Assembly: GCA_021776235.1 (NCBI GenBank)
Contig: JAJFGG010000040.1
Span: 1-47,280, forward strand
DNA: 47,280 bases
Reading direction: 5' to 3'
DNA from: Alphaproteobacteria bacterium
GTDB lineage: Bacteria; Pseudomonadota; Alphaproteobacteria; GCA-2731375
Shown here: piece after piece, positions 33,604 to 42,743 of the stretch
Layout: each line of letters begins with the position of its first letter
Numbering within the stretch: position 1 is the first letter of the stretch
Made by a program: the position numbers and the translations under genes
Notes under the pieces: model-generated
The model's database searches: none
What the model was told of the DNA's origin: nothing
What the model saw: the letters and a program-made list of their open reading frames with translations, nothing else

Positions 33604-34125
33604 CAACTGGATGCGTGGCTGCTCTTTTTCCCAGGCTGAAAGGATCGTGGTGCAGACCCCATCGGGGCGAAGGATTGGTAGTAAGGCGCGAAAGCGGACC
33701 GATAGTTCCGTACCGGTTTGTGTGGAAATGTGCTGTATTATCGGGCGACGCACAACGGCGGCGGCGGCATAGTCGTCGCCGGCCCATTCGGTATAATCCG
33801 GCTTGGGGCAATCTCCGATGGTCAAGCCATAACAACTTTCGCCGGCGAAGATTTGTGATTTCGACCCCCAGGTCAAAAACTTGTAGTCAGCAGGATTGCT
33901 ATGCAACACGTCAACAACGTGGACATTGCCGAGCATACCAAGCTCGCCAAACTTTGTGCGCAACTGGGTCATGTTGGGTGGCGGGTCGATGCGGAAGTGA
34001 TGTTCCCAAGTCTTGCACAGTGTAAGAAGCCGCAACGGCAAATGATTGTTTGTAATGGTGCGATGCCAGGGCAACTGTTCAACATGAACAACTGCGTCGT
34101 CTCTCGGAAATATATACCGCTTCAT
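33511..34125 (-). CDS. PAS-like domain protein
   Basis: This 204-aa protein has no signal peptide. The central part (residues about 35-165) resembles the small alphaproteobacterial PAS-type domain proteins: a W-centred helix (TLCKTWEHHFRID), a strand NVHVVDVLHSNP, the stretch YKFLTWGSKSQIFAGESCYGLTIGD and a closing beta segment LSVRFRALLPILRPDG. Such proteins are stand-alone sensors of unknown ligand. The ATG at 34125 has GGAGG eight bases upstream. The gene is tail-to-tail with the GNAT-like gene and overlaps it by 93 bp. The HTH protein gene lies 73 bp upstream on the same strand and could be in the same transcript. Confidence 0.7.
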   Translation of the reverse strand: MKRYIFPRDDAVVHVEQLPWHRTITNNHLPLRLLTLCKTWEHHFRIDPPPNMTQLRTKFGELGMLGNVHVVDVLHSNPADYKFLTWGSKSQIFAGESCYGLTIGDCPKPDYTEWAGDDYAAAAVVRRPIIQHISTQTGTELSVRFRALLPILRPDGVCTTILSAWEKEQPRIQLLVREGTLLRPIERSVRIGTPRRQTLKWHGE

Positions 34126-34198
34126 CTATTTGGCCTCCGGTGGTTGTATCGCAACCCAGTTTTCGGCATCTGCATTTCTTGCATCGAATTTGTAAGTT

Positions 34199-34654
34199 CT
34201 AGTCTTTGCGGGGATGCAGCACGCGCAAGACTTGACTGGCCTTTTCGCGCGCTTGATCTAGGAACAATTCTCTCTGCCAATCATCGGCATCGCAGAGGAA
34301 GTGAGAAATCACCTGGGCCAGCTGCTCGGGCGTTCGGCTTTCGGGTAGGCTGGCATTCTCCGTCAGCACCATTTCGGTAATCGTCAATACCCGCTCGCGA
34401 TCATGATGTATGCTGGGCTGTTTCGGCGGCTCGGATATGTGCCCCAGCAACAAGTGCAGACAGTCCGTTTCGCTGATTTGCAAATAGGCGGCGAGTGACG
34501 GGATTTCGGAAACCTTCACAAGCCGGGTTCCATCGATAATCTCTTTGATTCGCGAAGAATTCAACCCCATGGCGCTGGCCAGGCCGGCACGGTTTCTGTT
34601 CGCGTGATGATCCAGTGCATCGCCGATCCAGTTGGTGTGGATTCGATTTTCCAT
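34199..34654 (-). CDS. XRE-like helix-turn-helix protein
   Basis: This protein is about 151 aa from the ATG at 34654 and up to 176 aa from a GTG at 34729. Residues about 12-72 form a Cro/CI-type HTH (NRAGLASAMGLNSSRIKEII followed by SEIPSLAAYLQISETDCLHLL). The C-terminal half is helical (LTITEMVLTENASL, ADDWQRELFLDQAREK) and may dimerise. Neither start has a good ribosome-binding site, so the 5' end is uncertain. It probably regulates the neighbouring PAS-like gene or itself. It resembles short phage-repressor-like regulators, with no peptidase domain. Confidence 0.72.
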   Translation of the reverse strand: MENRIHTNWIGDALDHHANRNRAGLASAMGLNSSRIKEIIDGTRLVKVSEIPSLAAYLQISETDCLHLLLGHISEPPKQPSIHHDRERVLTITEMVLTENASLPESRTPEQLAQVISHFLCDADDWQRELFLDQAREKASQVLRVLHPRKD

Positions 34655-34841
34655 CGAACGAAAACTGGCATGATTTTGGGGTACTACATACAACGGAGAA
34701 CGGCCTATTTTTAGATATGTATCTGTCACTATATACCCGATTATCGGAAATTATCTATGTGAATCGACTAAACTTTATTGCAGTGAACTCATATGACCGA
34801 GCGATCGCGCAAATTGAACTGGAAAATGAGGGGCGTATTCC

Positions 34842-35147
34842 ATGTCAACGCCTAATCCGCCGTTCAATTCGCGAGAGCCGAAGATCTACGGTTCGAAAGA
34901 ATGAACGCTCGACGATCGGTTCAACGGTGCGGGCCGGATGCCGAAGGTTTGCCTGTGTTTGGGTAAGGGCAAATCAACCGTCTATGGCGATCCCGACGGC
35001 GACAATCCTGGTCGAAATAGCTACCGCGATGTGGCGCGGCTGGCGGAAATCTGTCGTTCAACCGCCGTTGTGGAGCATTCGGCGGGCCTGATCGGCTGCG
35101 CCATCATGCCGCCCCCAGTGCCCACCGATGGCCCGGAAATGCTCTAG
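34842..35147 (+). pseudogene. Small coding-like frame interrupted by an in-frame TGA
   Basis: The ATG at 34842 has GAGGGG eight bases upstream. It opens MSTPNPPFNSREPKIYGSKE, which stops at TGA (34902-34904). The same frame then runs 80 codons to a TAG at 35145, with codon use like real genes here and readable sequence such as GKGKSTVYGDPDGDNPGRNS and VARLAEICRSTAVVEHSAGL. A downstream ATG at 34938 could restart translation. I interpret it as a small gene of about 101 codons with a nonsense mutation, or a 20-codon leader followed by a second reading frame. UGA recoding is possible but unsupported. I do not recognise the product. It ends just before the convergent patatin gene. Confidence 0.35.
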
Positions 35148-36379
35148 CGGCGGACGGCTGCTTCGGTATTCGGTCTGGACAGATATTCCAGAGCCCAATC
35201 GGGAAGGTCGTCGGATTTCGGCGGAACTTTTTGCCAGGGATCGGGCCGTTGCGCCAGCTCTTGGCCGGCAACAAAGGCGGCGCGCATTTCGCCCTGGTGG
35301 AAGGCCAGGGGATTGCTGCCGATCGCGGCGTCGTTCGGGATCGCGGCAAGACGAAATTGATAGCCGTGGGCACGGGCCGCGGCGAAAGAACGCAGTAGCT
35401 GCGTTTCCATGGACGATGTCATCATCGAGTCCAGCGCCGGACCACCGATACCCAGGACATCATTGCGAATGGCATTGGGTGGCAAGCTCTCCTTGCCATT
35501 GTGGATCACGAAAATGGTACCGGGTCCATGCATCGGCGGCTTGGGCACTACGGTTCCTTGCAGCCCAATCAGCAGCAAATTAATCCTGATGGAGCCATCC
35601 CCAAACAGATATCCATCAATCTCGACTGGCGGGAAAGCCAGCGGCGGTGAGGCGGAAGCCATCAGAATCTTTTTGAAACGTGTAAGGTTTTCCGGCCCGC
35701 CTTCCTTGGCAATCCGGGTCAAATTCCAAACCCAGGTCTGCCGGTAGTCCAAATTGGTCGTACCAACCATGAGGTAGCGGTTGTCATCATAGGCGGCGGC
35801 CACCCGCTTGAACACATCCTCGGTGATGTACTTGTCCAGCAGGGCCCTGAGCGGCGCCGTGTCGTACATGGAATTCCCGGCGAACAGCAGGCTCAGCCAG
35901 AAGCGTTTTTTATAGACCTGCTTGGTGGAAATACTGGTAAAAATCTCTTCCAGGATCGCGTCATCGGCAGCCGTGCCCAGGAAGGCGTGGGTGGACAACA
36001 ATGCGCCGGTGCTTATCCCGGTGACAATATCGAATTGCGGCCGGTCTCCCCGCGCCCGCCAGCCCTTCAGGAAGCCTGCGCCGAAGGAGCCGTTCTGCCC
36101 GCCGCCCGACAGCTGCAATATGTTCAGTGCGTGGCCTCGCACGCGTTCGAAATGGGGAATGACGCCTTCAATAAGCGCGGCGTTGCCGGGTGATGCTCCA
36201 ACCGCCAGTTGTCCTGGTTTCAGGGGATCATGACCGTTCGGCAGCGCGACAAATTTCGGTTGCGTCTGTGACAACGTGCGTTCTGGCGCCGAGGTGCAGC
36301 CGGCAACCACCAGTACGGCGCAGAGCCCCGCCAAAATCACAATTTTCCTGAGTCCGTAAACCGGCAGCCTCACTTGCAT
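35144..36379 (-). CDS. Patatin-like phospholipase, lipoprotein
   Basis: This 411-aa lipid acyl hydrolase is predicted to be membrane-anchored. The N-terminus (MQVRLPVYGLRKIVILAGL) ends in a lipobox VVAGC with Cys28 as lipidation site. The catalytic dyad is visible: Ser123 in GISTG (121-125) and Asp261 in GDGS, with the oxyanion loop SGGGQNGSFGAG at 91-102. The approach to the Asp, ASASPPLAFPPVEIDGYLFG, is also typical of patatins. The ATG at 36379 has AAAGGTG upstream; an in-frame ATG at 36475 would bury the lipobox and is rejected. Target lipids are unknown. It is monocistronic, divergent from the AsmA-like gene. Confidence 0.9.
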   Translation of the reverse strand: MQVRLPVYGLRKIVILAGLCAVLVVAGCTSAPERTLSQTQPKFVALPNGHDPLKPGQLAVGASPGNAALIEGVIPHFERVRGHALNILQLSGGGQNGSFGAGFLKGWRARGDRPQFDIVTGISTGALLSTHAFLGTAADDAILEEIFTSISTKQVYKKRFWLSLLFAGNSMYDTAPLRALLDKYITEDVFKRVAAAYDDNRYLMVGTTNLDYRQTWVWNLTRIAKEGGPENLTRFKKILMASASPPLAFPPVEIDGYLFGDGSIRINLLLIGLQGTVVPKPPMHGPGTIFVIHNGKESLPPNAIRNDVLGIGGPALDSMMTSSMETQLLRSFAAARAHGYQFRLAAIPNDAAIGSNPLAFHQGEMRAAFVAGQELAQRPDPWQKVPPKSDDLPDWALEYLSRPNTEAAVRR

Positions 36380-36619
36380 GGTATGCACCTTTTTGGATTT
36401 TTGGCGGCAAGCCGCAATATTAGCAAGCCTTAGTATAACAGCTTTTGTCCCGCACCTCATCGGCAAACCCGCCAATTGCTGGTGATGCTGAAAAACTGAA
36501 TCCCACGCGCCTGCCCATTGTGCCTTATAGTGGTAACAAAGGCAGTGTCCCGACTGCTAATCTTTTCATACTTGGCAACCGCAAAAGCCTCGCAAAGGTA
36601 AGTAAGGAAGTACCGGGTG

Positions 36620-39268
36620 ATGCGATACAGAGCAAAGCGGCGCCGGAAATATCTTCTGTCGGCGCTGCTGGCCGCTACGGTGATTGCAGCTTGCGCGGCG
36701 GCCTTTGCCGTGCTGGCCTGGGCGCCGCCTTTCAGTGATGCGCGGCGGGATCTGGCGGCCCGTCTGCTTACCGACTTTCTGGAGTGGCCGATCGCGGTCC
36801 GGGGCGATGCTGTTCTGGTTTTCGCGGACCCCATGAAGTTAAAAATTTCCCAGGTTCAGTATGGCGGCGCGTCAGGTGCCAAGCTGCCCGGGGCGCGGCC
36901 GGTGGAACATGTCGAATTGTCATTTCCGCTGTGGTCAATGCTGGCCGGGCGCATTGATGTTTCCGAACTGGTCATGTCGGGCGGGCGCGTGGACCTGACG
37001 GGTGAGGCGGGCGGCAGCATGTCTCCAGGCACCCTGACGCAGCTGCCTTCATGGTTCATCAAGGCGCCGCTCTCCGATCATCTCGAAATCCGTGATGTCG
37101 TCATCGATTACCAGGATGCCAGCGGCTGGGAGTATGCCCTGGAGATCGAAAGCTTTTCCTCGCGGCAGACGGCGGCCGGCGGACAGATCGTGCTCGAGAG
37201 CCGCGGCATCCTGAATGGCCTGCCGTATTCCCTCGCCGCACACTTCGCAAAATTGCCTGGTGATGCCGTTCTGCAAGGCAAGGGACCTTTCGACCTTAGC
37301 ATCGGGTTCTCCGGCCTTACGGCGAAGCTTGCCGGGTCGCTGGACGTCTCCGGCCCTGTCGCCACGATCGAGGCTACGGCCGAGCTGAAGGCCGAGACCC
37401 TGGCGACACTGCTGGAATTGATGCAGTTGACCTACGAGGTGGAAGGTAACGGTACGCTGACAACCAGTTTGACCGGGCCGCTCGATAGCATGCGGGCCGA
37501 GCGCATCGAACTTGGCCTTGGTGACAAACGGGGCCGTGCCTTCGAGCTGACCGGCAGCTTCGCAAATCTGATTGCGGGCGAGGGTATCGATGTTGCCTTT
37601 TCGGCAGACCTGAGCCGGGATGACGCCGAGCCGGGCAAGCCCGCCGCCATTTACGAAGTTGATCTCGCCGGCCTCAAGGGCATTATCGACGGCGATCTGG
37701 ATCGTCTCGTCGTGCGGCAGATTTTTGTTTTCACCAATGTTGCCGCCGCTGAATTGCAGCATATCGGCCCGATCCGGTTGGGCCGGATGGTCAGGGACGC
37801 GGACGGCAAACTTGGTTTTCTTGGCATCCGAATCCGCGAAGGGCCAAAGGACGACCCCGTCTTCGACTTATCCGCGGATATGAAGGATGTCTTGGGCTTT
37901 TCCGGCATAGACCTGACGGGCAGGTTCAATATTTCGCTGGCGGAGATTCTTATGCCGGCCCCGGGACCGCGGGCCCACGAGCTTGGCCGCCTCAAGGGCA
38001 AGCTTTCATTGTCCGATGCTAGCGGGGCCCTGCAACTGACCGAGTTTCAGGGCGACCTGCGCGGTACCAAACTGATTTCCCTCAGTATGCGAAAAGTCGG
38101 CGACCAGGCCGCTCCGGCGGACCCCCTTGTCCTCAAACTGGACCTCGACATTGCTGATTTCGGCACCGTGGCCGAAACGCTGGGGGCCACGGCCGAGGCC
38201 GGCGCCGTCGGCTTCAACGGTGAATTAATCTTCCCAAAGCGCCGTCCGTCAGTGCGAGGCGCGGCAATAATTGGTAAAACCGAAGTCGATGTTGCCGCCA
38301 GCATGAGAATTAAGGACGGCAGGCCCTTCATCTCGGCCAGTATTGCTTCCGATCTGCTTTATCTGGGCGATATAGAGCGCGGCGTCGACGTCTACAATGT
38401 CTTTGCCGACATGGACAACGACGAGATCGAGATCGATTTGGACGATAGTTTTGTCCAGAAGACGCGGGTGGAACTGGACCTACGCATTGCCGAGCTCGAC
38501 GCGAATGGCAAAAAAGTCGGCAACATCCGCGCCCAAGGACACTACCAGGACGGCATTGCCGAGCTTGCACCGCTGCACATGTCCTATTTGCAGGGCAATG
38601 TTGACGGCCGGGTGCGGGCAGACACCAACCACGCACCCACGTCCGTGGCAATCAAGGGCCAAATCGACAAACTTGACATGGGGAGTTTTCTGGAATCGCT
38701 CGCCATGACGCCTTTGGTGACTGGCGCCTTGGATTCGAAATTCGACTTCTCGATCGTGACCGGTGACCGGGCCGCGATCGACAAGTCCTTGAACGGCAAG
38801 TTCACGGCCTCGATCTGGGGCGGCAGCGTGGCCAGCAGAAAGATCGATCTTGGCGGCCAGAACGTTGTGGACTGGGCATTTTCAGACCCATCGGGCAGCG
38901 GTCAGGCAAAGCTGGTTTGCGCCGTCGTGGCATTGGACTTCAGCGACGGCCGGGGTCGTGCGGACTCCATTGTAATCGAGACCGCCAACGTCCAGATCGT
39001 CGGCGCCGGCGATATAGATCTCCCCGCGGACACAATTGCTCTGTCCTTTAATACCAGGCCGAAGCGGCAACAGCTGGTCGATGTGGCGACGCCCTTCTCG
39101 GTCAGCGGTAAACTGTCGGAACCTGTCGTCGAATTGGCCCCTGGTGTGAAGTCCGGACGGGCGGTGACCGAAGCCCTGACGCTGCCCTTCAACGTGCTTG
39201 GCCTGCTGTTGCCGAAAGCGCAGTCGAAGGAACCGCACCGCCCCTGTGTGGTAGAGGATCTGCCCTGA
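36620..39268 (+). CDS. AsmA-like large envelope protein
   Basis: This 882-aa protein has one N-terminal transmembrane helix (about residues 13-35, after a basic MRYRAKRRRKY). A long repetitive beta-rich periplasmic part follows, of the AsmA/TamB type thought to form lipid-transfer channels between membranes. Recurrent AsmA-like elements include VSELVMSGGRVDL near the N-terminus, LTGRFNISLAEILMP in the middle and a final segment with IDLPADTIALSFNTRPK and PFSVSGKLSEPVVEL. The start ATG at 36620 has AAGGAAG upstream; the GTG just before it is an alternative. It is monocistronic. Assignment within the AsmA-like clan is by overall pattern; specific function unknown. Confidence 0.8.
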   Translation: MRYRAKRRRKYLLSALLAATVIAACAAAFAVLAWAPPFSDARRDLAARLLTDFLEWPIAVRGDAVLVFADPMKLKISQVQYGGASGAKLPGARPVEHVELSFPLWSMLAGRIDVSELVMSGGRVDLTGEAGGSMSPGTLTQLPSWFIKAPLSDHLEIRDVVIDYQDASGWEYALEIESFSSRQTAAGGQIVLESRGILNGLPYSLAAHFAKLPGDAVLQGKGPFDLSIGFSGLTAKLAGSLDVSGPVATIEATAELKAETLATLLELMQLTYEVEGNGTLTTSLTGPLDSMRAERIELGLGDKRGRAFELTGSFANLIAGEGIDVAFSADLSRDDAEPGKPAAIYEVDLAGLKGIIDGDLDRLVVRQIFVFTNVAAAELQHIGPIRLGRMVRDADGKLGFLGIRIREGPKDDPVFDLSADMKDVLGFSGIDLTGRFNISLAEILMPAPGPRAHELGRLKGKLSLSDASGALQLTEFQGDLRGTKLISLSMRKVGDQAAPADPLVLKLDLDIADFGTVAETLGATAEAGAVGFNGELIFPKRRPSVRGAAIIGKTEVDVAASMRIKDGRPFISASIASDLLYLGDIERGVDVYNVFADMDNDEIEIDLDDSFVQKTRVELDLRIAELDANGKKVGNIRAQGHYQDGIAELAPLHMSYLQGNVDGRVRADTNHAPTSVAIKGQIDKLDMGSFLESLAMTPLVTGALDSKFDFSIVTGDRAAIDKSLNGKFTASIWGGSVASRKIDLGGQNVVDWAFSDPSGSGQAKLVCAVVALDFSDGRGRADSIVIETANVQIVGAGDIDLPADTIALSFNTRPKRQQLVDVATPFSVSGKLSEPVVELAPGVKSGRAVTEALTLPFNVLGLLLPKAQSKEPHRPCVVEDLP

Positions 39269-39356
39269 CCGTACGCGTCGGGGGCTTCAGGCTGTGCCTC
39301 TCTCTATTGCGAAAACCGAACAGTGGCGCAAGGCACCATATCGTTATGTTCCGGCC

Positions 39357-39731
39357 CTACATACTGTCAAGAATGGCCTTTCGCCGGGTCTGATATTCGT
39401 CCTTGTTGATGTAGCCCTTGCGCGCCAGATCATCCAATTGCGTCAGCCTCTGCTCCACGGACTGGGGCGGCGGTGCTGCCGGTGCCGCAACAGGTGCTGC
39501 CTGCTGCGGCGGCGGTGCACGATAGGTCCGGTCCATCTCGGCCTGGGTGCGCGCTTTGTCACGGCGAACGAAGCCGCCTACAACGTGCCCGGCTACGACA
39601 CCGCCCAGAAATGCACCCGCGTCACCGGCCTTGGCGGGCCGGCTGTCCTGCAGCATGGCCGCCGTGGCGACCAGCAGCACGGCCAGGCCCTTTACCGAAT
39701 GGCGGACCATGTTATTCCTCGGTTTCATCAT
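39357..39731 (-). CDS. Secreted SHOCT-domain protein
   Basis: This 124-aa protein has an N-terminal signal or anchor segment (SVKGLAVLLVATAAML) and a glycine-rich GAFLGGVVAGHVVGGFV stretch that may insert in or associate with membrane. A proline/alanine-rich linker (PPPQQAAPVAAPAAPPP) follows. The C-terminal SHOCT motif is RLTQLDDLARKGYINKDEYQ, completed by TRRKAILDSM. SHOCT is a short oligomerisation domain. The ATG at 39731 follows AAGGAAAGGAC. A longer in-frame start at 39794 lacks support. Function unknown. Confidence 0.78.
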   Translation of the reverse strand: MMKPRNNMVRHSVKGLAVLLVATAAMLQDSRPAKAGDAGAFLGGVVAGHVVGGFVRRDKARTQAEMDRTYRAPPPQQAAPVAAPAAPPPQSVEQRLTQLDDLARKGYINKDEYQTRRKAILDSM

Positions 39732-39840
39732 ATTGTCCTTTCCTTCATTCCGTTCACAAGCTATCTCCGGGCGACGGCGGGTAGAACACGCCATGCCCGC
39801 TTGCTACGTTATGTAACATTCCAGCACGTAAGCTTGCCGA

Positions 39841-40263
39841 TCATTTCCCACACCTGACCATGGTCGCTTTCGTGATCTGCTCTCCAATCAGACCGAAGAC
39901 CCTGAGCTTGTCCTCCGCCACGTCGATTGGCACCACCTGGACCAGGAAGTATTCGAAATGGCCCTGGAACTGTTGCAACCGTTTGTCAAAATGGGCCGGA
40001 GAAGTTACCAGATGCAGCTGTATGACATCGTCTTTTTCACGCCAATAGCCGACCGCATCGGTAATCTTGAAGCGTTCCGATTTGAAGGTGCCGTCGGGCG
40101 CGAACGATAGGTGCTCAATATCGCTGTTGCCGCAATTCTCCTTATTGTCGACGGTCCAGACACCATGCAGATAGCCCGGCTTCAGCTCTCCGGCCGAGGC
40201 GCCGGCAACCAGCGCAAAAGCGGCGATTTGGGTCAGCAGAATCCCTAAAAGCTTGTTTCGCAT
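39841..40263 (-). CDS. Small secreted protein of unknown function
   Basis: This 140-aa protein has a clear signal peptide (MRNKLLGILLTQIAAFALVA, cleavage likely after ASA). The mature part begins with a W-rich strand (LHGVWTVDNKENCGNSDIEH) and reads FAPDGTFKSERF and VGYWREKDDVIQLHLV, consistent with a small lipocalin-like beta-barrel. It has two cysteines, one near the start and one in the C-terminal MVRCGK, that may form a disulfide. The ATG at 40263 has GGGAG upstream. It lies about 110 bp upstream of the SHOCT gene on the same strand. No enzyme motif is seen. Confidence 0.75.
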   Translation of the reverse strand: MRNKLLGILLTQIAAFALVAGASAGELKPGYLHGVWTVDNKENCGNSDIEHLSFAPDGTFKSERFKITDAVGYWREKDDVIQLHLVTSPAHFDKRLQQFQGHFEYFLVQVVPIDVAEDKLRVFGLIGEQITKATMVRCGK

Positions 40264-40616
40264 TCGTTCGTTTCTCCCATTATACCGGATCCCGGGGACT
40301 CCCGGCCCGCGGGTGACGTCGATTGCAATTGTAATGTTGCAAAATATACGACCCGAGGCCGGCCTAAACCAGCCCTTAAACCGCAATGGCCGAAGAAATG
40401 TTCTGGGTTCCCGCCGCTGCCGCCATGGCGCCCTGCAGGCGGCCCGGGGCGTTGCACCGGACAGAGGCGCGTGGCTTCCTATCAATGCGGCTTGCTATTA
40501 ATATGCGCCACCGGCAAAACTGCACGGCGCTCTGAATGGTTCAGGCTGGTCGTGACACAACGATTTTTGGGGGGACATCGGGACATGTCGCATATGCTTA
40601 CGGGGCGGGGCGCGCC
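40264..40616. other. Divergent intergenic region
   Basis: These 353 bp lie between two divergent secreted-protein genes. I find no supportable gene. An AT-rich patch near 40320-40350 includes the palindromes ATTGCAAT and TTGCAA and probably belongs to one of the promoters. A GC-rich self-complementary stretch around 40290-40312 (CCCGGGGACTCCCGG followed by CCCGCGGG) could fold in the leader of the left gene. Confidence 0.4.
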
Positions 40617-41546
40617 ATGAGATGGCGCAGCCGTATCGTGGCGGCGATGATCGTTGCGCTGCCCTTGCTTGCCGGACTGCCTTGCACAGCCGCCGCTGAC
40701 CCATATCAGGACGGCGCGGGCGCCTATGCCGCCGGCGATTATGCCCGGGCGTTGCGAGTGTGGCGGCCGCTTGGCAATCGGGGTCATCCCGGTGCGCAGT
40801 ACAATATGGGCGTGCTTTACGCCAAGGGGCGCGGTGTGGCGCGGGACGAGGCCAGGGCGGCAAATTGGTATAGCAAGTCCGCCATACAGGGCTATGTCAA
40901 TGCCCAGTACAATCTTGGCCTCAGTTACTATCATGGCCGTGGCGTCCCCCGTAGCTACGCCAAGGCCCTGAAATGGTTCCGCGCGGCGGCGGCGCAGGGC
41001 TATGCCGGCGCCGAATACAACCTCGGCGTCATGTATAGCCAGGGGCAGGGTGTGGAGACGGACCAACTGGTGGCCGTGAAATGGTTTCGGAAATCCGCGG
41101 CGCAGGGCTTTGCCAGCGCCCAATTCAATCTCGGCATCAAGTACAAGTATGGCCATGGCGTGCCGCGGGACCCCGTGGAGGCGGTCAACTGGTTTCGCAA
41201 GGCCGCCAGATTGGGCAACCCCTACGCCCAGTATAATCTCGGTTTCATGTACTTCATGGGCCGCGGCGTCGCGCAGGATTATGGCGAGGCGATGGCATGG
41301 TACCGAAAGTCCGCCACCCAAGGCTATTCCAGCGCCCAGTATAATCTTGGCGTCATGTACGATGAGGGCCGGGGTGTGGCGCGGGATCTCGTGAAAGCGT
41401 ATCTATGGTACAGTATTGCCGGCGACAATGGCGTCAGGGCAGGCCGTCAGAACAAGGCGAAAGTTGCCGCCGAAATGCGCCCGGCTCAGATCGCCGAAGC
41501 CGGAAATCTGGCGCGGAGCTGGAAACACCCGCCGGCCCGGGATTGA
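40617..41546 (+). CDS. Secreted Sel1-repeat protein (six repeats)
   Basis: This protein of about 309 aa has a signal peptide (IVAAMIVALPLLAGLPCTAA) followed by six near-perfect 36-residue Sel1 repeats. Each repeat contains the pattern A-x-Y-N-L-G-x-M-Y-x-x-G-x-G-V-x-x-D and A-x-x-W-[FY]-R-x-A/S-A-x-Q-G. The repeats are also visible in DNA as tandem units of 108 bp (about 40780-41430). Proteins of this type act as periplasmic adaptors or in envelope and exopolysaccharide regulation; the partner is unknown. The ATG at 40617 is chosen because it starts the signal peptide; GGGGCGGGG lies upstream. The gene stands alone, 166 bp before the DUF4105 gene. Confidence 0.85.
   Translation: MRWRSRIVAAMIVALPLLAGLPCTAAADPYQDGAGAYAAGDYARALRVWRPLGNRGHPGAQYNMGVLYAKGRGVARDEARAANWYSKSAIQGYVNAQYNLGLSYYHGRGVPRSYAKALKWFRAAAAQGYAGAEYNLGVMYSQGQGVETDQLVAVKWFRKSAAQGFASAQFNLGIKYKYGHGVPRDPVEAVNWFRKAARLGNPYAQYNLGFMYFMGRGVAQDYGEAMAWYRKSATQGYSSAQYNLGVMYDEGRGVARDLVKAYLWYSIAGDNGVRAGRQNKAKVAAEMRPAQIAEAGNLARSWKHPPARD
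40780..41430 (+). repeat. Tandem 108-bp repeats encoding Sel1 units
   Basis: Six successive units repeat elements such as cagtacaat or cagtataat (AQYN), ctcggcgtcatgta (LGVMY) and cgcggcgtc or cggggtgtg (RGV) at 108-base intervals. The units are diverged at the third codon positions, so the array is old rather than a recent expansion. Confidence 0.75.
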
Positions 41547-41712
41547 TGGCAATGACGGCGCGGGCGGGACACAAAGACAAGCGCAATGGGGCAAAACCGT
41601 TGTCCCGATGGACCAAGGTCCGGTCATGCACTAACATCCGGGCCGGGCGTCTCGGTGCGGCCGGCCCGCAGACCCCGCACTGAAGCCGGAACCATTGAGG
41701 AATGCCGGGAAA

Positions 41713-42729
41713 ATGACCAGGGTACTGAAAATACTGTTGCTGATCGTCGCGGGTACGGTTGTCGTCGGGAGCATGGGATGGGTCAGTCTGTTACTATGGT
41801 TCACCCTGCCGGCCAGTGACGATATCCGCACAGTTGTGGCGGCCGCCTACGCCGCCGTTACGGCCGGCGCTCTGTTGTTCAGCCTTGGGCGCCGCAGGTT
41901 CACGGGGATTCTGACCTTCCTTGTGGTCAGCTTTGCGGCCGCGCTCGTCTGGTGGTCGAATATCGAACCCAGCAACGACCGGCAATGGCTGCGTGATGTC
42001 GCAAAACCGGCGACGGCCGAAATTGACGGTGACCTGGTGACCTTGCGCAATATTCGGGATTTCGACTACCGCAGCGAATTCGATTACACACCCCGTTGGT
42101 ACGACAAGACCTTCGACCTGCGGGCGCTCGACTCGCTTGATTTGATCGCGGTCTATTGGATGGGCGACGCGATTGCGCACACGTTCCTGAGTTTTGGCTT
42201 TGCGGACGAACGGGTGGCCATCTCTATCGAAACACGGAAAGAGGAAGGTGAAGACTATTCGACCCTGGCCGGATTTTTCCGCCGTTACGAGCTTTACTAT
42301 GTGGTGGCCGACGAGAAAGATCTGATCGGCCTGCGCACGACCTACCGTGACCCCAACGAAGATGTCTATCTCTACAAGGTCAATGTACCGAAAGAGAAAA
42401 TTCAAGAGTTGTTTCTGCACTACGCCGGCACGCTCAATCGGTTGTCGAAGCAGCCCGAGTTCTACAACACAGCAACAACCAATTGCACAACAAACCTGGT
42501 TACCAATGTCCGGGCCATCGCGGGACAGGTGCCGTTCAGCTGGAAAATGCTTCTCAGCGGCTATTTTGCCGAGCTGGTTTACGAACGCGGTGCCCTTGAC
42601 CAGGACCTTCCCTTCGACGATTTGCGCCAGCTCAGCTATATCAACAAGCGGTCCCAGGCAGCAAACGGCGCTGCGGATTATTCGCAGCGAATTCGTCGTG
42701 GCCTGCCCGGATACTTGAATGGTCATTGA
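41713..42729 (+). CDS. DUF4105 membrane protein
   Basis: This 338-aa protein has three predicted N-terminal transmembrane helices (around residues 5-27, 37-56 and 62-80). A soluble periplasmic domain of the DUF4105 family follows, recognised by the stretches RDFDYRSEFDYTPRWYDKTFDLRAL (in two parts) and the cysteine-containing FYNTATTNCTTNLV. In Lnb-type proteins this domain has a putative papain-like arrangement. The conserved C in NCTTN and H in AHTFLSFGF could be catalytic, which is inference. The ATG at 41713 follows GCCGGGAAA; a TTG at 41695 is possible. It is followed by a small uncertain frame 14 bp downstream. Confidence 0.82.
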   Translation: MTRVLKILLLIVAGTVVVGSMGWVSLLLWFTLPASDDIRTVVAAAYAAVTAGALLFSLGRRRFTGILTFLVVSFAAALVWWSNIEPSNDRQWLRDVAKPATAEIDGDLVTLRNIRDFDYRSEFDYTPRWYDKTFDLRALDSLDLIAVYWMGDAIAHTFLSFGFADERVAISIETRKEEGEDYSTLAGFFRRYELYYVVADEKDLIGLRTTYRDPNEDVYLYKVNVPKEKIQELFLHYAGTLNRLSKQPEFYNTATTNCTTNLVTNVRAIAGQVPFSWKMLLSGYFAELVYERGALDQDLPFDDLRQLSYINKRSQAANGAADYSQRIRRGLPGYLNGH

Positions 42730-42743
42730 ACCGGGAAGCGGCC

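Noticed and set aside
34902-34904. TGA as a selenocysteine codon
   Set aside because: No clear SECIS-like hairpin could be established by eye just downstream, no redox motif is around it, and no selenocysteine machinery is visible. A nonsense mutation or restart is simpler.
34615-35091. Plus-strand frame overlapping the HTH gene
   Set aside because: It is antisense to the HTH domain at its start and out of frame with the better ribosome-binding site at 34842; its composition is not coding-like.
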